DNA of 64,000 nt, taken from UBA2040 sp002384725. GTDB lineage: Bacteria > Bacteroidota > Bacteroidia > Flavobacteriales_D > Crocinitomicaceae. The DNA lies in contig CAWUXE010000006.1 in NCBI GenBank assembly GCA_963926475.1, positions 1 through 64,000 on the forward strand, given 5' to 3'. Positions within the stretch are counted from its first letter, which is position 1. Every line of letters begins with the position of its first letter. The position numbers and the translations under genes were made by a program. Positions 34,626 to 44,160 of this stretch are shown one piece after another. The notes under the pieces are model-generated. The model was not told the origin of the DNA. It made no database searches and saw only the letters and a program-made list of their open reading frames with translations.

Positions 34626-35150
34626 ATGAAAAAAACTCTCCTTTTCCTCGCTTTTATCCTTCCGTTGATTGGACATTCTCAAGAATCTTACGGCAAAACT
34701 GCCAACCTTGGCTTAGGTCTTGGTTATGGCTGGTACCGATCTTCATTGCCCATCATTCATTTCAACTATGAATTTAATGCTGCCAAGAATTTAACATTGG
34801 CCCCTTTTGTAACCCTAATACATTATGGATATACTCAAAAATGGAATGGTAAAAAGTACAAATACCGCAGCACGACCATTCCGATTGGAGTTAAAGCATC
34901 TTATTATTTCGACGAAATATTCAGTTTAGATCCTAAATTTGACATCTATTTAGGAGCGATGATTGGTTTTAACCTATATAGCGCTCGTTGGGACGATGAT
35001 GATTATAACGGTCCAGATTATGACCGGCGCACTTCTTCGCTATATTGGGATTTAAACTTTGGCGTGGAGTATCATATCAATGAACGAATCGGTCTGCTTT
35101 TAGATCTTTCCACGGGCATTTCTACATTTGGAATTGCCATACATCAATAG
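34626..35150 (+). CDS. Small outer-membrane beta-barrel protein
   Basis: 174 residues with a signal peptide (1-18, cut near GHS) and an alternating hydrophobic pattern of about eight strands (e.g. ANLGLGLGYGWYRSSLPIIHFNYEF, FDIYLGAMIGFNLYSA), typical of OmpA-like or opacity-type eight-stranded barrels. It ends RIGLLLDLSTGISTFGIAIHQ rather than with a terminal aromatic residue. Function is unknown. A short out-of-frame ATG at 34618 (ATG AAA TTA TGA) precedes the real start. Confidence 0.8.
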   Translation: MKKTLLFLAFILPLIGHSQESYGKTANLGLGLGYGWYRSSLPIIHFNYEFNAAKNLTLAPFVTLIHYGYTQKWNGKKYKYRSTTIPIGVKASYYFDEIFSLDPKFDIYLGAMIGFNLYSARWDDDDYNGPDYDRRTSSLYWDLNFGVEYHINERIGLLLDLSTGISTFGIAIHQ

Positions 35151-35166
35151 AATTAAATTCAAACTA

Positions 35167-35198
35167 AAAAGGGACGTTTCAATTGAAACGTCCCTTTT
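35167..35198. terminator. Bidirectional intrinsic terminator (32-bp perfect palindrome)
   Basis: The half AAAAGGGACGTTTCAA is followed directly by its exact reverse complement. It serves the convergent beta-barrel and T9SS genes; A and T tracts form both ends. Confidence 0.85.
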
Positions 35199-35217
35199 CT
35201 ATTTCCTTTTAGATGGA

Positions 35218-37785
35218 TTATTTCCTTAGAAAAGTTTTTCCAATTCGCCCTTTGCTCGTTGATAATTCAATCGTATAGCTTCCGCTTTCTAATTTGTCAA
35301 CAGAGATTTCAATCGCTTCATTTCCTCCATCTATTGAAGAAGATAAAACAAGACGTCCACTCATGTCAAAAACTTTGTAGCTATTGATTTTTGCATCTTC
35401 AGAAACCAAATGGATCAAATCAACAGATGGATTTGGATATAAACGAACCGTCGCACTTAGTTCCAATTCATTAATTCCAGTTTGATCCACACTAAAACAT
35501 GCCGATGTATCCGAACAGTTTCCTGATGTTATTACTACAGCATAAGTCCCAACTAAGGCAGTTGGTTGAAATGTAGCTGACGTAGCACCAGCAATAGCCG
35601 CATTAGTCGAACATTCGATCCATTGGTAAGTCCCACCTGTTGCAGCAGAAGTTAAAACAGATCCAGTTTGATTAACAGTTAAGTTTAATGGTGCATCCAC
35701 AGTTAAAGTCAATGTCACGATGCTGTCACAACCTGCAGCATTTTGAACAGTATCTGCATATGAACCAGAAGTTGAATAGCTTTGTCCTCCAAACATATAC
35801 GATTCACCAGCACAAATTGATGCTTGAACTGAAGAAGTTAATGGTTGGGAAAAAGTTAAGTTGGTTGTAACAATTGAATCACATCCTGCGGCAGTTTGAA
35901 GTGTGTCAAAATAAGTACCTGCCGTTGAATACGTGCTTGTACCAATTGAATATGAACTACCTGCACAAATCATTTGATTGTTTGTTCCTGAAGTCGCGCC
36001 AAAAGCAAGTGTTAAGGCAATAGTTGAATCACAACCTTGAGCGTTCGGAATTGTAGCGGTATAATTACCCGGTGATGTTAAGGACTGACCATTAAACATA
36101 TATGTTGTTCCCGGACAAAAAGTAGCCGAGACATTACTTGAAGAAGTTGCTCCTTGAATAGCGACCAAACTATCTGCAAAACTACATCCTCCAATTGTTG
36201 CATTCACAACAACGTTTGTGTTTGCTGTTTGAGTAAATGTATAACTAGAAGTCGCTCCAGATTGCATAGAGGTTCCATTCAAGATGAAATCATAAGAGGT
36301 CATACCAGAAGTCGCAGTCACAGTAGCTGAGGTATTCGGACAAACTACATTATTTGCTATATTAGATAACACATTCACTGGAGAAACAACTGCGGCAATC
36401 ATGAATACACCGAACGTAGTGTAGTTTGCATATGCACCTCCGAATGCTCCAAATCCACAGAATAAATCAACAGGAGTAATCCCAGTAATTTCTTGAGTAG
36501 CGCATGGAAAATACCCTGCAACGTTAGCCACTTGTCTGAATCCAATATATACTGAATCTCCAGCATGATCTATCGCACCATTGATAAATGTTAATTCAAC
36601 TTCTTGCCCTAACTCAGCCGTCGTTATAACATGACTGGCTGTTGAATCGATAATAACTCCAGAAGAATTCAACAATACTCCCACAATCGTTTTATTTGCA
36701 ACGGCAGGGGCATCAGAAATAGTCGGAACCACTTTAGTGACATGAATTGGAGAACCTGAAGGCATTGCAAACAAGTTAGCTAAAATCCCTGTTCCAGTAT
36801 CATACCCTAGACCTCCTGTAACTGTATCACCATATGCATATCCAACCGTATCACAAAATACGTCTTGTGTCAATGTATAGGTATCATTTATTGTTTGTTG
36901 ATCTGGAGGAACGTTGACAACAACAGTTTGTGTTCCAGCATTCGTTTTAGGTACTCCAGTAAAATTTACTAATGTCGTCGCCCCTGGGGCAATTGATGCA
37001 ATAGTCTGAGTTCCAGTATATGGGTTTGCACCAGTGATATTCAAAAAAACTGGCACATTAGTTAACGCTACACTTGATAAATTTTTAACTTGAGCCTGAA
37101 CGTTTTGTGTAGTTCCAAATAATAGATTGTCTTGCCCTTTTCCGGCAAATAGACCATTAACCGCTAAGTTGTTGGTGAAAGGATTGGGGAAGGTGAATTG
37201 CATCTCTGGACGAAACCCTGACGAACCAAGCAAAACAGCTGGCGGCGTTGTTGTGGCAGAAGGCTCAACTTTCACTCCTCCTGCAATTGTTGTATTACAT
37301 AAATACACTGCAGCAGTTGTTGCAAAACTTGTTCCTAGGTAATCATACGCAACATATAAACCACCTCCTGTATAAGTAAAGGGTGTTGACAATGTTGAAT
37401 TTGTTACTCCAGCAACAGTTGGGATAGTATACGCTCCATTATAAACAGAAGTCATTGTCGATATTGCCGTTGACCAAGTTGTAGATTTAAGGTTTGTAGC
37501 GTCGGACGTGTTTTCCATGTAATATTGAATGTTTCCAGTCACTGCTGTATTCACTCCCGAATTGTATAAAAATCCTAAACCGTTAATTACGGTCCCTGAA
37601 GGAATGGCGGCTAATTCAGCTGCTGTAACAATAATATGTCCACGAAGAGTGGTATGCGCGGCAGTGCCATTCGGAGCACGCAAGGTAGTCGTGGAATTGG
37701 TGTTAGCCGGCGCGCCAACAGTGGTTTGAGAATAGACCGAAGTCATCCCAAGCATTGCGACGAGTAATAAAGTAATTTTTTTCAT
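35218..37785 (-). CDS. Large T9SS type A cargo with GCDS repeats
   Basis: 855 residues: signal peptide (1-19), a beta-rich N-terminal domain (about 20-200), CARDB-like segments (about 215-300, VQAQVKNLSSVALTNVPVFLNI), further Ig-like domains, three tandem ~60-residue GCDS modules (about 560-735), a TYQWIECSTN Ig-like unit, and a type A sorting domain (about 780-855; RLYPNPSVDLIHLVSE ... LESGSYTIEL). Surface-exposed or released protein. The modules match those of the gene at 31860. A -7 box TATTTTTG lies 25 bases upstream, with the inverted repeat GTTATT-N6-AATAAC just behind it. Confidence 0.86.
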   Translation of the reverse strand: MKKITLLLVAMLGMTSVYSQTTVGAPANTNSTTTLRAPNGTAAHTTLRGHIIVTAAELAAIPSGTVINGLGFLYNSGVNTAVTGNIQYYMENTSDATNLKSTTWSTAISTMTSVYNGAYTIPTVAGVTNSTLSTPFTYTGGGLYVAYDYLGTSFATTAAVYLCNTTIAGGVKVEPSATTTPPAVLLGSSGFRPEMQFTFPNPFTNNLAVNGLFAGKGQDNLLFGTTQNVQAQVKNLSSVALTNVPVFLNITGANPYTGTQTIASIAPGATTLVNFTGVPKTNAGTQTVVVNVPPDQQTINDTYTLTQDVFCDTVGYAYGDTVTGGLGYDTGTGILANLFAMPSGSPIHVTKVVPTISDAPAVANKTIVGVLLNSSGVIIDSTASHVITTAELGQEVELTFINGAIDHAGDSVYIGFRQVANVAGYFPCATQEITGITPVDLFCGFGAFGGAYANYTTFGVFMIAAVVSPVNVLSNIANNVVCPNTSATVTATSGMTSYDFILNGTSMQSGATSSYTFTQTANTNVVVNATIGGCSFADSLVAIQGATSSSNVSATFCPGTTYMFNGQSLTSPGNYTATIPNAQGCDSTIALTLAFGATSGTNNQMICAGSSYSIGTSTYSTAGTYFDTLQTAAGCDSIVTTNLTFSQPLTSSVQASICAGESYMFGGQSYSTSGSYADTVQNAAGCDSIVTLTLTVDAPLNLTVNQTGSVLTSAATGGTYQWIECSTNAAIAGATSATFQPTALVGTYAVVITSGNCSDTSACFSVDQTGINELELSATVRLYPNPSVDLIHLVSEDAKINSYKVFDMSGRLVLSSSIDGGNEAIEISVDKLESGSYTIELSTSKGRIGKTFLRK

Positions 37786-37810
37786 AATTTCTTTTAATTG
37801 TTAATCCAAT

Positions 37811-37818
37811 CAAAAATA
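37811..37818 (-). promoter_or_regulatory. Promoter -7 box of the large T9SS gene
   Basis: Minus-strand TATTTTTG, exact consensus. The inverted repeat GTTATT/AATAAC at about 37820-37837 covers the spacer region and could be an operator. Confidence 0.45.
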
Positions 37819-37845
37819 AGTTATTTCATGGAATAACCTATAAAA

Positions 37846-37885
37846 ATGTTAAAAATAAATAAGCCCAGTCTGTAAGACTGAGCTT
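37846..37885 (-). terminator. Terminator of the nqr operon
   Basis: An 11-bp stem with one mismatch (37861-37871 with 37875-37885, loop GTA), followed on the minus strand by a T-rich run. Confidence 0.7.
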
Positions 37886-37905
37886 AATACTTTAAGAGAT
37901 TTCAA

Positions 37906-39207
37906 TTACCCACCGAAATCATCAAACCTTACATTTTCATTTGGAACACCCCATTCGTCACACATCTGAATAACCGCTTGATTCATCATTGGTGGTCCAC
38001 AGAAATAGAATTCAATATCCTCTGGAGCGTCATGTTTTTTCAAGTATTGATCAATAACAGCTTGGTGAACAAATCCGACGAAACCATCGCCTTCGGTATC
38101 CTCCATATCTTTTTTCTCCACCCAATTATCTTCAGGAATTGCATTGGAAAGAACCATGTAGAATTTAAAATTCGGGAAGTCTTTCTCCAAATCTCGGAAG
38201 TAGTGAATGTAGAACAACTCCGCTCTTGATCGTCCACCATACCAGTAGGTAACTTTTCGATTCGTCTTGATTGTTTTAAACAATTCGTACAAGTGAGAAC
38301 GCATTGGAGCCATTCCAGCTCCACCACCAATGTAAAGCATCTCAGCGTCAGAGTCATTGATAAAGAATTCTCCATACGGTCCTGAAACAAGAACTTCATC
38401 ACCTTCTTTTTGATTAAAGATATAGGAAGATGCAATTCCTGGATTTACATTCATCCAACGGTTTGCATTTCTATCAAATGGCGGGGCTGCAACACGAACA
38501 TTTAACATAATTCTTCTTCCTTCAGCAGGATAAGAGGCCATTGAATATGCACGAACAACTTCTTCGTCATTTTTCATTACTAAATCCAACATTCTGAAAG
38601 GACCTTCTGCCCATTCTATATCGAATTTATTTGGTTCACCTGGATGATCATCTGGATGAGCCGTAATATCCATATCCGAAAATTTCACCGTACATTTCGG
38701 GATCTTGATTTGGATATATCCACCCGCTTTATAATCCATATCTTCTGGGATCTCAACGATGAACTCCTTAATATACGTTGCCACATTAAAGTTTGAAACG
38801 ACTTTCGCCTTCCATTCTTTGATTCCAAGAATTTCTTCTTCGACTTCAATATGCATGTCTTCTTTCACCTTCACCTGACAACCCAAACGGTGGTTACTAG
38901 CAATTTCTTTTCTAGAAAAATGAGGCTCCTCTGTTGGAAGAATATTTCCTCCACCTGATTCGACAATACAAACACATTGAACGCAAGTTCCACCTCCACC
39001 ACAAGCAGACGGCAAGAATATTCCGTTATTTCCTAAAGTTGAAAGTAGCGTTCCACCACCATCGACTTCTAAAACCGTATCGTGATTGATGGTAATCTTA
39101 ATCTTTCCCTTTGGCGACAACTTCGCTTTTGCAAAAAGAAGCATTGAAGTTAAAAGTAATACGACCAGCAAAAATGCTGCAATAGTAATTCCTAAAGTTA
39201 ATCCCAT
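37906..39207 (-). CDS. nqrF: Na+-NQR subunit F (NADH entry, FAD and 2Fe-2S)
   Basis: Accepts hydride from NADH and passes electrons through FAD to a 2Fe-2S centre and on into the Na+ pump. 433 residues: N-terminal TM anchor (about 4-26); ferredoxin domain with Cys-x5-Cys-x2-Cys (SACGGGGTCVQC) and a fourth Cys in HRLGCQV; FAD-binding RAYSMASYP; NAD-binding GGGAGMAPMRSHL and a C-terminal YFCGPPMM. All cofactor residues are present. Last gene of the operon, 2 bases after nqrE. Confidence 0.97.
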   Translation of the reverse strand: MGLTLGITIAAFLLVVLLLTSMLLFAKAKLSPKGKIKITINHDTVLEVDGGGTLLSTLGNNGIFLPSACGGGGTCVQCVCIVESGGGNILPTEEPHFSRKEIASNHRLGCQVKVKEDMHIEVEEEILGIKEWKAKVVSNFNVATYIKEFIVEIPEDMDYKAGGYIQIKIPKCTVKFSDMDITAHPDDHPGEPNKFDIEWAEGPFRMLDLVMKNDEEVVRAYSMASYPAEGRRIMLNVRVAAPPFDRNANRWMNVNPGIASSYIFNQKEGDEVLVSGPYGEFFINDSDAEMLYIGGGAGMAPMRSHLYELFKTIKTNRKVTYWYGGRSRAELFYIHYFRDLEKDFPNFKFYMVLSNAIPEDNWVEKKDMEDTEGDGFVGFVHQAVIDQYLKKHDAPEDIEFYFCGPPMMNQAVIQMCDEWGVPNENVRFDDFGG

Positions 39208-39209
39208 GA

Positions 39210-39932
39210 TTAATCGTTTATTTCGTTTTTTATAGTTATTGCCTTTGCTGTTTTAACAGCAGGTGCAGCTTTATCAATCATTCCAGTTGCTGCCTTATCT
39301 TCTTTTTTATCCTTACCGTATTTGATCCCCATGAAACTCATGAAAGCCATTCCCATCAATCCAGTTATGATAAAAGTAATTCCTAATCCTCTCAAGGCAG
39401 GTGGAACGTTTGAGTACCGGATTTTTTCACGAATAGCAGCAATTGCCACAATTGCTATAAACCAACCAATACCAGACCCTAAAGAGAATGCGGTTGCATC
39501 AAATAAAGTCGAATATTGTCTGTCTTGCATAAATAATGCACCACCCAAGATAGAACAGTTAACTGCAATTAGAGGAAGGAAAATCCCCAAAGCACCATAT
39601 AGCGCTGGAGCAAATTTCTCCACCAACATTTCAACCAATTGAACGATAGAAGCGACAACTGCGATGAACATGATAAAAGACAAGAAACTCAAATCAATAT
39701 TAGCGTATTCAGCACCCATCCATTCAAGTGCGCCGGCTTTTAAAAGGTAATTCTCTAATAAATAATTGACAGGAACGGTAACAACTAATACGAATATTAC
39801 TGCTGCTCCAAGTCCAACTGCGGTCTTAACCGTTTTTGATACGGCAAGATAAGAACACATACCCAAGAAGTATGCGAAGATCATATTCTCGGAGAATATG
39901 GCTTTAACGAAGATATCTAATGTACTTTCCAT
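39210..39932 (-). CDS. nqrE: Na+-NQR subunit E
   Basis: An integral membrane subunit with six TM helices. NqrE and NqrD are inverted-topology homologues that hold an intramembrane Fe site; the Cys in the MCSYLAVSK and AVNCSILGGALF segments fits that role. 240 residues, longer than the ~200 usual, because of a C-terminal Lys/Ala-rich tail (about 206-240) after the last helix. The tail has no recognised motif. Neighbouring gene spacing is tight (2 bases to nqrF, 11 to nqrD). Confidence 0.95.
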   Translation of the reverse strand: MESTLDIFVKAIFSENMIFAYFLGMCSYLAVSKTVKTAVGLGAAVIFVLVVTVPVNYLLENYLLKAGALEWMGAEYANIDLSFLSFIMFIAVVASIVQLVEMLVEKFAPALYGALGIFLPLIAVNCSILGGALFMQDRQYSTLFDATAFSLGSGIGWFIAIVAIAAIREKIRYSNVPPALRGLGITFIITGLMGMAFMSFMGIKYGKDKKEDKAATGMIDKAAPAVKTAKAITIKNEIND

Positions 39933-39943
39933 TTTCTCTTTAA

Positions 39944-40636
39944 TTAATGTGTTTCGATTAAATCTTTATTTCTTGAACGCTGAATCCAAATGATAATTCC
40001 TACAATAATCAGTGCCATTGGAGGCAGAATCATCATGTTATTATTCATATACCCCATAGAGTATAGACCTGTTCCTAATGGACTATCAGCAGTTGGAATT
40101 GGGCTTCCAAAAATTGGATAACCCATTAATGATCCTGAACCAAACAATTCACGGAATACAGCAACAAGAATTAATAACCCTGCGTAACCAACACCATTGC
40201 CAATACCATCAAGGATAGAAGGCCAAGGTTTATTTGCCATTGCAAAAGCTTCGAAACGTCCCATAATAATACAGTTGGTAATAATCAAACCAACGAATAC
40301 GGATAGTTTCTCAGAGACATCTGGCATAAATGCTTTCAGTACTTCGTTTACAATAATTACCAACGAGGCTACAATAACCAATTGTACGATAATTCGAATT
40401 TTGGAAGGAATTAAATTTCTAAGTAATGAAATTATCAAATTTCCCGCAACCAATACGAAGATAACCGATGCACCCATAACAACACCTTGCATTACCTGCA
40501 CTGTAATCGCCAATGCCGAACAAATCCCTAAGACCTGCACGGTCACAGGATTGTTATCCGTTAGTGGATCCGTTATTAATTTTCTGTTTTTCTTAGAAAA
40601 TAACGGTTCTTTTATTTTTTCTGCTACTTCACTCAT
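39944..40636 (-). CDS. nqrD: Na+-NQR subunit D
   Basis: A six-TM membrane subunit related to NqrE and RnfA/RnfE. 230 residues. Recognised by LLTDPLTDNNP-like start (ITDPLTDNNPVTVQVLGICSALAIT), IITNCIIMGRFEAFAMANKPWPSILDGIGNGVGY, and FRELFGSGSL. The conserved Cys in each half (GICSAL and TNCIIMGR) would form the Fe ligands with NqrE. Confidence 0.96.
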   Translation of the reverse strand: MSEVAEKIKEPLFSKKNRKLITDPLTDNNPVTVQVLGICSALAITVQVMQGVVMGASVIFVLVAGNLIISLLRNLIPSKIRIIVQLVIVASLVIIVNEVLKAFMPDVSEKLSVFVGLIITNCIIMGRFEAFAMANKPWPSILDGIGNGVGYAGLLILVAVFRELFGSGSLMGYPIFGSPIPTADSPLGTGLYSMGYMNNNMMILPPMALIIVGIIIWIQRSRNKDLIETH

Positions 40637-40649
40637 CTTGCTTCAGCTT

Positions 40650-41381
40650 TTAATTCTTTGATTTAAAATAAGAAACATAAACTTCCATACATCTGTTTGT
40701 CATTTCTTCTACACCTTTTGATGTAATTGTTCCACCTGTAATTCCGTCCACTTTTTGCTGCTTTGTGGGTCCTGAGCCGTCTTTTACAATTTCGAATTTT
40801 GCAAAGGATCCTGAATCATCAGAAATCGTTTCTCCAATCCAACGATCAATAAAAAACTGCTGTGTGATTTCAGCTCCAAGTCCGGGTGTTTCACCTTTAT
40901 GAGCGAACGAAGCCCCAATTATCGTCTTCTTATCTTCTCCAATACAAATGTTCCCCCAAATTGGCCCCCAAAGTCCATTACCGACAAGAGGAGCAATATA
41001 CAATGTCTTACCATCTTTCTTGCCTATAAACAAAGGATAGTTTCTTTTGTTTTCAGGAAGTTTTTTATCTCTAATCTCTTTTCGGATATCTACCTTAAAG
41101 GCATCACCGTCAATCTTCTCACCTTTGGAATTCAACACAATTGCATCTTTCAAATCGATGTATTTGTTAAACTCTGCATCAGCATTTTTACGAGAAATTT
41201 TCTCACCTTCTGCTTGGGTCAACATCGCTTTCAAAATATCCATTTTCTTCTTAACGACTTCATTTTGATCTTGACGATCTCTCAACCCCATTGATAGGAG
41301 TGCTAATGTAGTCCCTACAACGACAACTAAGGCAGTTGCAAATGCAAATGTATAGCTAGCGCTTTCTTTGTTTATTGCCAT
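40650..41381 (-). CDS. nqrC: Na+-NQR subunit C (covalent FMN)
   Basis: A periplasmic-facing flavoprotein with one N-terminal TM (about 10-32). 243 residues. The flavinylation site is TGGTIT (within VDGITGGTITSKGVEEM), where the Thr before Ile carries FMN through a phosphoester bond made by ApbE; the motif is a variant of the usual SGATxT. APLVGNGLWGPIWGN and PGLGAEI are also family marks. ApbE is not in this window. Confidence 0.96.
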   Translation of the reverse strand: MAINKESASYTFAFATALVVVVGTTLALLSMGLRDRQDQNEVVKKKMDILKAMLTQAEGEKISRKNADAEFNKYIDLKDAIVLNSKGEKIDGDAFKVDIRKEIRDKKLPENKRNYPLFIGKKDGKTLYIAPLVGNGLWGPIWGNICIGEDKKTIIGASFAHKGETPGLGAEITQQFFIDRWIGETISDDSGSFAKFEIVKDGSGPTKQQKVDGITGGTITSKGVEEMTNRCMEVYVSYFKSKN

Positions 41382-41382
41382 C

Positions 41383-42612
41383 TTATGCTGTTTTTAATCT
41401 TGATAATCTTCTTTTTATATTCATCTGAACCACGTAATGATCGATAATTGGTGCCATGACATTCATGAACAAAATAGCCAAGAATACTCCTTCAGGATAT
41501 GCCGGGTTCAATACGCGAATTAATATCGCAATCATACCACCAAACAATCCATACCAAATTTTACCGCCCTGTGTTTGAGAGGCCGTTACTGGATCGGTAG
41601 CCATAAATATAGCTCCAAATGCAAACCCTCCGATAACCAAATGATAAATTGCCGGAAGCTCTAGATATGCGTTACCTCCAGCAAGATTTAGTATCAATCC
41701 CATCATTAAGCCACCAGCAAAGAATGATGCCATAATTCTCAGAGAACCTACTCCGGTAATTAATAAAATTGCTGCGCCAATTAAACAAGCCAAAGTTGAT
41801 GTTTCACCAATCGACCCAGGAATCATTCCCACAAAGGAATCTATTAAGGAATAGTTATTCGTAATTGCTTCCAACCCAGCTTGGGTAGTACCGACGACTT
41901 CTTGTCCGGCGACGACAGCCTTATCTCCCATAAAGGTTGCTAAATCGCCAAGTACAGTAGATCCTGAAAACCCATCAACTGATTTTTCAGTTCCTGCCAT
42001 CCAAACTTTATCTCCAGACATGCTTGTAGGATAAGCAAAAAATAAGAACGCTCGCGCGGTAAGAGCAATATTCAAGATATTCATACCAGTTCCTCCAAAA
42101 ATTTCCTTTCCTATGACAACAGCAAACACCGTAGCAACTGCAACCATCCATAAGGGCACGTCAGCCGGCATGCACAGTGGAATAAGCATTCCAGACACTA
42201 GATAGCCTTCATGAAGAGAATGCCCTCTTAACATTCCGAATAAGAATTCAACTGCCAGACCAACTCCGTACGAAACGACTATAATTGGCAGTACATATGT
42301 CAGGCCTAAAAGGAATTTGGGTCCCATGTCTGACCAATATGCCAAATCACGAGTTCCTGCTTCGGCAACCATTCCCCAATGACCAGTATTATAAATTCCA
42401 AAAATCAGACATGGCACCAAAGCCAGGACTACCATGATCATAGTTCTTTTCAAATCGACACCATCCCGAATATGAGCACCTTTTTCAGTCACTAATTTCG
42501 GAGTGAATGCGAAAGTGGCGATTGTTTCAAATAATGGATTCCATTTTTCCCATTTTCCGCCTTTAACGAAGTTGGGTTCCATTTTGTGTAATTGCTTTTC
42601 TAAAAATTTCAT
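41383..42612 (-). CDS. nqrB: Na+-NQR subunit B (covalent FMN, Na+ channel)
   Basis: The core membrane subunit, 409 residues and about ten TMs, that holds riboflavin and a covalent FMN and forms the sodium pathway. Recognised by the N-terminal VTEKGAHIRDGVDLKRTM, PLCMPADVPLWMVAVATVFAVVIGKEIFGGTGMNILN, the flavinylation-type SGST in DGFSGSTVLG, and DPVTASQTQGGKIWYGLFGG. The 3' end abuts nqrC (1 base). Confidence 0.97.
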   Translation of the reverse strand: MKFLEKQLHKMEPNFVKGGKWEKWNPLFETIATFAFTPKLVTEKGAHIRDGVDLKRTMIMVVLALVPCLIFGIYNTGHWGMVAEAGTRDLAYWSDMGPKFLLGLTYVLPIIVVSYGVGLAVEFLFGMLRGHSLHEGYLVSGMLIPLCMPADVPLWMVAVATVFAVVIGKEIFGGTGMNILNIALTARAFLFFAYPTSMSGDKVWMAGTEKSVDGFSGSTVLGDLATFMGDKAVVAGQEVVGTTQAGLEAITNNYSLIDSFVGMIPGSIGETSTLACLIGAAILLITGVGSLRIMASFFAGGLMMGLILNLAGGNAYLELPAIYHLVIGGFAFGAIFMATDPVTASQTQGGKIWYGLFGGMIAILIRVLNPAYPEGVFLAILFMNVMAPIIDHYVVQMNIKRRLSRLKTA

Positions 42613-42627
42613 CTTATTCCTATTGAA

Positions 42628-43989
42628 TTACATGCACTCATCTTGAATCAAGTCTAGCGCAGTTCGGATTTTATCTTGAATATTTATTTTCGATGTACAG
42701 ACGTATTCGCACAAAGCGAAATCTTCAGGAATTACTTCATAGATCCCAAGATTTTCCATACCATCAATATCATCAGTGATGGCTGCTTTAACTAATTGCA
42801 TTGGCAAAATATCAAACGGAAAAACCTTTTCCATTTCTCCTGTTACAACGAAACCCCTTTCTTCCCCATTTGTATTTGTATCTAAACGTTTTCGTTTATT
42901 TGGCGATAAAAATGTCGGGAATAATCTAGAATTCGAATATTTGTCAAATCCAGGCCCGAGCCAACCTTTCGTTAAAAAGAACTTATACTCATTCCCTTCT
43001 GGCAACACAGTAATTTGATTTGCGTAAAAACCTAAGTAACCATCTTGAGAAATTTTTTCTCCGGTTAAAGGATTTCCACTTACAACACGAACGTTTTCAC
43101 CTTCAATATTCTTTTTTACAAATTCAGAAATACTAGCACAAGTTACTGTTTTGTAATACTTTCTGTTTTTCACCTCTGACCCTGTAAGAGCAATCATTTT
43201 TGAGGTGTCGAATTTCCCAGTCAAAAGACATCGACCAATAATCATAACATCCTGAGCATTAACGGTCCACACTAATTCTCCTTTGTTTATAGGATCAATG
43301 TGGTGAATTTGAGTTCCAACATTACCTGCTGGATGCTTACCTGAAATTTTATTGATTTGGACATTCTTTGAATTAGAGAAAACTTCGCCAGAAGTGCTTT
43401 CACCATTAAGAGTCAAATGCACAATGCCATCTGTCAATTTAGACAAGGCATTCAAACCAGCTTGAAAGTTTTCCGATTCACCGTGCAACATAAAATCTAA
43501 ATCTGCTGCTAAAGGTGAGCTATCAAAAGCAGAAACAAAAATCGCCTTGGGCGTAGTTTCTGGATCAGCAACTATATCGATCGGTCTTTGTTTGATATAC
43601 ATCCAAAGTCCATTATTTAGCATATGCTCCTTTAAATCTTCCCTTGATACGGAAGTTGGATTAATCGGACCAGACGTTTTGTAATTTTGAGATCCATCAG
43701 AATCCACAATAACTTCTATAATTCTTCTTTTTTCTCCGCGGATAATATCACGAACTACACCGCTTATTGGCGAAACACATTTTACCTTCTCCTTGTATTT
43801 ATTGAAGAACAAAGTGTCACCAGCAAGAACCGTATCTCCAGCTTTAACTGCCATTTTTGGTGTTAAACCATGAAAATCAGAGGGGCGAACAGATATTGAT
43901 TTAGGAAGGACAAATTCAGCGCTTACCTCTTCGGCTTCACCTACTAGTTTGATGTTCAATCCTTTTTTTAGCTTAACCGTCTTCGACAT
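42628..43989 (-). CDS. nqrA: Na+-NQR subunit A
   Basis: A soluble peripheral subunit, 453 residues, that associates with NqrB and has been proposed to take part in ubiquinone binding; here the natural quinone is probably menaquinone. Family marks: LKKGLNIKLVGEAE start, HGLTPKMAVKAGDTVLAGD (biotinyl/lipoyl-like hammerhead), HPAGNVGTQIHHIDP and PEDFALCEYVCTSKI near the end. First gene of nqrABCDEF. A -7 box TAATTTTG lies 27 bases upstream. Confidence 0.97.
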   Translation of the reverse strand: MSKTVKLKKGLNIKLVGEAEEVSAEFVLPKSISVRPSDFHGLTPKMAVKAGDTVLAGDTLFFNKYKEKVKCVSPISGVVRDIIRGEKRRIIEVIVDSDGSQNYKTSGPINPTSVSREDLKEHMLNNGLWMYIKQRPIDIVADPETTPKAIFVSAFDSSPLAADLDFMLHGESENFQAGLNALSKLTDGIVHLTLNGESTSGEVFSNSKNVQINKISGKHPAGNVGTQIHHIDPINKGELVWTVNAQDVMIIGRCLLTGKFDTSKMIALTGSEVKNRKYYKTVTCASISEFVKKNIEGENVRVVSGNPLTGEKISQDGYLGFYANQITVLPEGNEYKFFLTKGWLGPGFDKYSNSRLFPTFLSPNKRKRLDTNTNGEERGFVVTGEMEKVFPFDILPMQLVKAAITDDIDGMENLGIYEVIPEDFALCEYVCTSKINIQDKIRTALDLIQDECM

Positions 43990-44016
43990 GTTTCTAAATC
44001 GTTTAATTTAATTGCG

Positions 44017-44024
44017 CAAAATTA
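44017..44024 (-). promoter_or_regulatory. nqr operon promoter -7 box
   Basis: Minus-strand TAATTTTGC, exact TAnnTTTGY match; predicted leader about 20 bases. No TTG at -33. Confidence 0.55.
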
Positions 44025-44160
44025 GTAAATACTTAGATTTTCATCCTAATTGAAGGGCAAAAGCAGTATGAAATAAGCAATTTAGAATGGTTCTAAATAA
44101 GAACTGAATATAATTGAATTCAGATTATGTTTATATTGAATTTAATTTGCGGTTGTCAAT

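Noticed and set aside
40197..40661. 154-codon plus-strand frame
   Set aside because: Antisense to nqrD; hydrophobic-codon complement only.
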